This document shows, piece after piece, positions 58,056 through 64,000 of a DNA stretch of 64,000 nt. Numbering within the stretch: position 1 is the stretch's first letter; every line of letters begins with the position of its first letter. This stretch comes from Streptomyces spectabilis (GTDB lineage Bacteria > Actinomycetota > Actinomycetes > Streptomycetales > Streptomycetaceae), in NCBI RefSeq assembly GCF_008704795.1, contig NZ_CP023690.1, forward strand, positions 6,706,501 through 6,770,500. Direction: 5' to 3'. Below the pieces are notes generated by a model. It did not search any database. It was not told where the DNA came from and was given only the letters and a program-made list of their open reading frames with translations. The translations under genes were made by a program, and so were the position numbers.

Positions 58056-59540
58056 GTGGGCGGCAGTAGCGGTGGCGGTGCGAACGCCGAGAAGCGCCCG
58101 AATGAGATGCTCAGCTCCTGGTTCGTGCGCAGCGGCTGGTCGAAGGGCGAGCTGGCGCGCCAAGTGAACCGCAGAGCGCGGCAGTTGGGCGCGCACCACA
58201 TCTCCACGGACACCTCGCGCGTCCGGCGCTGGCTCGACGGGGAGAATCCGCGCGAGCCCATCCCGCGCATCCTCTCCGAGCTGTTCTCGGAGCGCTTCGG
58301 CTGCGTCGTCGCCGTCGAGGACCTCGGCCTGCGCGCCGCCCACCAGTCGCCCTCGGTCTCCGGCGTCGACCTGCCCTGGACGGGACCGCAGACGGTCGCG
58401 CTGATCAGCGAGTTCAGCCGCAGCGACCTGATGCTGGCCCGGCGCGGCTTCCTCGGCACCTCGCTCGCCCTGTCCGCGGGCCCGGCCCTGATCGAGCCCA
58501 TGCAGCGCTGGCTGGTGCCGGGGCCCTCCACCGCCCAGGTGGTGGCGGAGGCCGAGCCCCAGCAGTTCCCCGGCCGGCGCCCCGGCCGCCTCTCCGGGCC
58601 GGAGCTGGACCTGCTCGAATCCACCACGGTGATGTTCCGCCAGTGGGACGCCCAGTGCGGCGGCGGCCTGCGCCGCAAGGCCGTCGTCGGCCAGCTGCAC
58701 GAGGTGACCGACCTGCTCCAGGAGCCCCAGCCCGAGTCCACCGCCAAGCGCCTGTTCAAGGTCGCCGGTGAACTGGCCGAGCTCGCGGGCTGGATGAGCT
58801 ACGACGTGGGGCTCCAGCCCACCGCCCAGAAGTACTTCGTCCTCGCGCTGCACGCCGCCAAGGAAGCGGGCGAGAAGCCGCTCGGCTCGTACATCCTCTC
58901 CAGCATGAGCCGCCAGATGATCCACCTCGGCCGCCCCGACGACGCCCTGGAGCTCATCCACCTCGCCCAGTACGGCAGCCGCGACTGCGCGAGCCCGCGC
59001 ACCCAGGCGATGCTGTATGCGATGGAGGCCCGCGCCTACGCGGGCATGGGCCAGCCCGGCCGCTGCAAACGGGCGGTGCGCATGGCCGAGGACACCTTCA
59101 CCGACGCGGACGACTGGGACGAGCCCGAGCCGGACTGGATCCGCTTCTTCTCCGAAGCCGAGCTCAACGGCGAGAACGCCCACTCCTTCCGCGACCTCGC
59201 CTATGTGGCGGGCCGCAGCCCGACCTACGCCTCCCTCTCCGAGCCCGTCATGGAGCGCGCCGTCGAGCTCTTCGGCAAGGACCCCGAGCACCAGCGGTCG
59301 TACGCGCTGAACCTCATCGGCATGGCTACCGTCCACCTGCTCCAGAAGGAGCCCGAGCAGAGCATGCTGCTCGCCAGGGACACCCTGCGCATCGCCAAGA
59401 AGGTGCGCTCCGAGCGGGTCAACACCCGGCTGCGCAAGACCGTGGACAACGCGGTGCGGGACTTCGGCGACGTCCCGGAGGTCGTCCACTTCACCGAGCA
59501 GCTCGCCCAGGAGATGCCGGAAACCGCGGAGGCCGTCTGA
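58056..59540 (+). CDS. nsdA: Development/antibiotic repressor NsdA
   Basis: 494 aa from the GTG at 58056, with GGGGGCGTTCCA before it; the frame extends left but not with normal codon use. The N-terminal 80 residues look DNA- or RNA-binding: NEMLSSWFVRSGWSKGELARQVNRRARQLGAHHISTDTSRVRRWLDGENPREPIPRILSELFSERFG, an HTH-like unit. The rest is helical, TPR-like (YFVLALHAAKEAGEKPLGSYILSSMSRQMIHLGRPDDALELIHLAQYG). In S. coelicolor NsdA negatively affects sporulation and antibiotic production. Gene order ftsY - primase-like - nsdA - amtB matches. Confidence 0.92.
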   Translation: MGGSSGGGANAEKRPNEMLSSWFVRSGWSKGELARQVNRRARQLGAHHISTDTSRVRRWLDGENPREPIPRILSELFSERFGCVVAVEDLGLRAAHQSPSVSGVDLPWTGPQTVALISEFSRSDLMLARRGFLGTSLALSAGPALIEPMQRWLVPGPSTAQVVAEAEPQQFPGRRPGRLSGPELDLLESTTVMFRQWDAQCGGGLRRKAVVGQLHEVTDLLQEPQPESTAKRLFKVAGELAELAGWMSYDVGLQPTAQKYFVLALHAAKEAGEKPLGSYILSSMSRQMIHLGRPDDALELIHLAQYGSRDCASPRTQAMLYAMEARAYAGMGQPGRCKRAVRMAEDTFTDADDWDEPEPDWIRFFSEAELNGENAHSFRDLAYVAGRSPTYASLSEPVMERAVELFGKDPEHQRSYALNLIGMATVHLLQKEPEQSMLLARDTLRIAKKVRSERVNTRLRKTVDNAVRDFGDVPEVVHFTEQLAQEMPETAEAV

Positions 59541-59922
59541 CGGCCCGAGACCCCCGCCGACCCCTCCAGGGCCCCCGGGCCCGACGCCCCAGGACTCCGG
59601 CCGCGGCAGCCCATCCCGAACAGCCCGACTCGGCTCCCTCACGCCAGGTCATCCGGATGGCGCCGCGGCCGGTTGGCTGCTTCCCGCCGTGCGCGCCCTT
59701 CCGGGGCCGCCGCGGTTCGGGAGGATATGTCCGCACCCCTGTCCGCACCGTCGAATTCATGCACGCGTAACACGTACGACCTCTTCGTCACTGGTGCGAA
59801 ACATCGAGCGGCACTGGCCGAAACCGCGCTGCGCCAACCTCGTGCCGCATAACCGGCCCACCGTCCTCGCTCCGCCGAGGCCGCAGCCCGCACGGGCCGT
59901 ATCCGACGACGAGGAGACTGCG
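59541..59922. other. nsdA-amtB intergenic region
   Basis: 382 bases. It holds the GlnR box at 59787-59824 and the amtB promoter and leader. GAGGAGACTGCG before the ATG is the ribosome site. I see no small ORF with normal codon bias. Confidence 0.6.
59787..59824. promoter_or_regulatory. GlnR operator upstream of amtB
   Basis: GTCAC-n6-GAAAC-n6-CGGCA-n6-GAAAC: four five-base half sites at exact 11-base steps. This fits the actinobacterial GlnR a-site/b-site rule (GTnAC-n6-GAAAC), with one weak a-site. The centre is about 115 bases from the amtB start. A further GTAAC lies at 59767-59771. Confidence 0.75.
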
Positions 59923-61631
<1,709 letters not shown>

Positions 61632-61717
61632 CCCCCGGGCGCCGCGTCACGGGCGCCCGGACGACGTGCCGTAACCGCCCTGGAGACCGTGGGACCGTGG
61701 AGAACAGGAGCCGCCGG

Positions 61718-64000
61718 GTGACGAGTGTGGACGTACGAACCGAAGCCGAGGACTCCGGTCCTAGCGGCTACGCGGCGGCCCGGCTCCGCCTCCTGCACCA
61801 GGAGGCGCGGTCCGGGCCGCCGCGCCGTTCCGCCCTCGCCGAGCTCACCGACGGCTGGCTCAGCGGTCTGTTCGCCGCGGGCGCCGCCGACCTCGGGGCG
61901 CCGCGCGGCGCCGCCCTCGTCGCCGTCGGCGGCTACGGCCGCGGCGAGCTGTCCCCGCGCAGCGACCTCGACCTGCTGCTCCTGCACGACGGCAGCGCCG
62001 GGCCCGGCGCCCTCGCGGCCCTCGCCGACCGCATCTGGTACCCGGTGTGGGACCTCGGCCTCTCCCTCGACCACTCCGTACGCACCCCCGCCGAGGCCCG
62101 CGCGACGGCCGCCGACGACCTCAAGGTCCAGCTCGGCCTCCTCGACGCCCGGCACGTCGCGGGCGACCTCGGCCTCACCACCGCGCTGCGCGCCACCGTC
62201 CTCGCCGACTGGCGCAACCAGGCGCCCAAACGGCTCCCGGAGCTGCGCGAGCTGTGCGCCGAACGGGCCGAGCGACAGGGCGAGTTGAGCCACCTTCTCG
62301 AACCCGACCTGAAAGAGGCGCGCGGCGGCCTCAGGGACGCCACCGCCCTGCGCGCCGTCGCCGCCTCCTGGCTCGCCGACGCGCCCCGCGAAGGCCTCGC
62401 CGACGCGCGCCGCGCCCTGCTCGACGTACGCGACGCACTGCACCTGACCACCGGCCGCGCCACCGACCGGCTCGCCCTCCAGGAGCAGGACCAGGTCGCC
62501 GCCGAACTGGGCCTCCTGGACGCCGACACCCTGCTGCGGCAGGTCTACGAGGCGGCCCGCACCCTCTCCTACGCCGGTGACGTCACCTGGCGCGAGGTCT
62601 CCCGCGTCCTGCGCGCCCGCGGCGCCCGGCCGCGCCTTCGCGGCCTCCTCGGCGGCGCGCGGACCACCGCCGCCGAGCGCTCACCGCTCGCCGAGGGCGT
62701 CGTCGAGCAGGACGGCGAGGTCGTCCTCGCCCGGGCCGCGCGCCCCGAGCGGGACCCCGTCCTGCCGCTGCGCGCCGCCGCGGCCGCCGCCCAGGCGGGC
62801 CTGCCGCTGTCCCTGCACGCCGTGCGCCACCTGGCCGCCACGGCCAGGCCGCTGCCCACGCCCTGGCCCGCGGAGGCCCGCGAACAGCTCGTCACCCTGC
62901 TCGGCGCCGGGCGACCCACCGTTCAGGTGTGGGAGGCCCTGGAGGCCGAAGGCCTGATCACCCGGCTCCTGCCCGACTGGGAGCGGGTGCGGTGCAGGCC
63001 GCAGCGCAACGCCGTGCACACCTGGACCGTGGACCGCCACCTCGTCGAGACGGCCGTACGGGCCTCCGCGCTCACCCGCCGCGTCGGACGGCCCGACCTG
63101 CTCCTCATGGCCGGGCTCCTGCACGACATCGGCAAGGGCTGGCCCGGCGACCACTCCGTCGCCGGGGAGATCATCGCCCGTGACGTGGCGACCCGGATCG
63201 GCTTCGACTCCACCGACGCCGCCGTGCTCGCCCGCCTCGTACGCCACCATCTGCTCCTCGTCGAGACCGCGACCCGGCGCGACCTCGACGACCCCGCCAC
63301 CGTGAAGACCGTGGCCGAGGCCGTCGGGACCCAGGGCACCCTGGAGCTGCTGCACGCGCTCACCGAGGCCGACGCCCTGGCCACCGGGCCCGCCGCCTGG
63401 TCCTCCTGGCGCGGCTGCCTGGTCACGGACCTCGTCCGCCGCGTCGGCGCGGTCCTCGCCGGGAACGAGCCGGTCGAGCGCCCGGAGCCGCCCGCGTCCG
63501 CCGAGCAGGAGCGGCTCGCCCTGGAGGCGTTCCGCACCGGCGGGCCCGTCCTGTCGCTGCGCACCCGGGCGGGACCGGCCCCGGAGGAGCCCGCCGAGGG
63601 CCTCGGCGTGGAACTGCTCATCGCCGTGCCGGAGCGGCCGGGGATCCTCGCGGCCGCCGCCGGGGTGCTCGCCACCCACCGCCTGACCGTCCGCACGGCC
63701 GAGCTGCGCGTCCTCGAACTGCCCTCGGAGGTCGGGGGTTCGGTGCTGCTGCTCGACTGGCGGGTGGCCGCCGAGTACGGCTCCCTGCCGCAGGCCGCCC
63801 GGCTCCGCTCCGACCTCGTACGGGCCCTCGACGGCTCCCTGGACATCGCCGGGCGCCTCGCGGAACGGGACGCGGCCCACCCCCGGCGGCGCGGGGTGCT
63901 CGCGCCGCCGCCGCGCGTCGCCGTCGCGTCGGCGGGCTCACGGCGTGCCACGGTCATCGAGGTCCGGGCCCAGGACGCGCCTGGCCTGCTGCACCGGATC
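61718..64000 (+). CDS. glnD: PII nucleotidyltransferase/removing enzyme GlnD (3' truncated)
   Basis: 761 codons up to the window edge, from a GTG at 61718 with ACAGGAGCCGCC. No stop occurs, so the protein continues beyond. The nucleotidyltransferase domain has VAVGGYGRGELSPRSDLDLLLLHDG (about 68-92). The HD domain (about 440-580) has LMAGLLHDIGKGWPGDHSVAGEII. The first ACT domain starts near residue 630 (LLIAVPERPGILAAAAGVLATHRL) and the second begins at the window end (VIEVRAQDAPGLLHRI). In actinomycetes GlnD adenylylates and deadenylylates GlnK. It completes the amtB-glnK-glnD operon. Confidence 0.96.
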   Translation, partial: MTSVDVRTEAEDSGPSGYAAARLRLLHQEARSGPPRRSALAELTDGWLSGLFAAGAADLGAPRGAALVAVGGYGRGELSPRSDLDLLLLHDGSAGPGALAALADRIWYPVWDLGLSLDHSVRTPAEARATAADDLKVQLGLLDARHVAGDLGLTTALRATVLADWRNQAPKRLPELRELCAERAERQGELSHLLEPDLKEARGGLRDATALRAVAASWLADAPREGLADARRALLDVRDALHLTTGRATDRLALQEQDQVAAELGLLDADTLLRQVYEAARTLSYAGDVTWREVSRVLRARGARPRLRGLLGGARTTAAERSPLAEGVVEQDGEVVLARAARPERDPVLPLRAAAAAAQAGLPLSLHAVRHLAATARPLPTPWPAEAREQLVTLLGAGRPTVQVWEALEAEGLITRLLPDWERVRCRPQRNAVHTWTVDRHLVETAVRASALTRRVGRPDLLLMAGLLHDIGKGWPGDHSVAGEIIARDVATRIGFDSTDAAVLARLVRHHLLLVETATRRDLDDPATVKTVAEAVGTQGTLELLHALTEADALATGPAAWSSWRGCLVTDLVRRVGAVLAGNEPVERPEPPASAEQERLALEAFRTGGPVLSLRTRAGPAPEEPAEGLGVELLIAVPERPGILAAAAGVLATHRLTVRTAELRVLELPSEVGGSVLLLDWRVAAEYGSLPQAARLRSDLVRALDGSLDIAGRLAERDAAHPRRRGVLAPPPRVAVASAGSRRATVIEVRAQDAPGLLHRI

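Overview
The window is a high-GC (about 70 percent or more) chromosomal segment of a Streptomyces. The signs are strong G/C third-position bias, many GTG starts, two conservons (cvnABCD), and genes such as nsdA, ndgR and a lysine-tailed HU. From memory, gene order matches the conserved core of the S. coelicolor chromosome from accB/accE through smc-ftsY-nsdA to amtB-glnK-glnD. I see no insertion sequences, phage genes, CRISPR arrays or antibiotic gene clusters. This is housekeeping and regulatory DNA, so the most novel signals are in small proteins and in the spaces between genes.

Layout. Positions 1-5400 hold the end of a membrane protein gene, a YceI gene (minus strand), a ribbon-helix-helix protein with a striking 11-bp-phased operator array, a DUF4097 protein, and accB-accE (acyl-CoA carboxylase beta and epsilon subunits). 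Positions 5440-16371 (minus strand) hold two tandem conservons, each a sensor kinase-like CvnA, roadblock CvnB, DUF742 CvnC and GTPase CvnD. Positions 16.9-21.0 kb hold a small unrecognised protein with a repeated motif, an FAH-family hydrolase, gltX, a HAD phosphatase and five alternating tRNA-Gln/tRNA-Glu genes. Positions 21.1-27.8 kb hold a divergent MerR/DUF4188 pair, ndgR divergent from leuCD, a small conserved protein, hupS, a 67-aa OB-like protein and cofC.

Positions 28.0-33.8 kb hold an acyltransferase-gpsA pair (phospholipid synthesis), ddl (peptidoglycan), a DUF3515 lipoprotein, a stand-alone AsnC-type effector domain, and thiL-thiD. Positions 34-43.6 kb hold rpmB, a DAK2/DegV-like FakA-type protein, recG, rsmD, coaD, a coiled-coil protein, a DUF177 protein (apparently CTG-started), rpmF, rnc and mutM. 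Positions 43.6-47 kb hold a divergent HxlR/flavodoxin pair, a CAP-domain protein, acyP and a 67-aa coiled-coil protein. Positions 47.2-64 kb hold smc, a glucose-permease-like transporter, an LLM oxidoreductase, an NCS1 transporter, ftsY, a prim-pol-like protein, nsdA, and the nitrogen operon amtB-glnK-glnD (glnD runs off the window) behind a recognisable GlnR box.

Synteny statements and gene numbers come from memory. Motif, repeat and start-site statements were read directly from the sequence.
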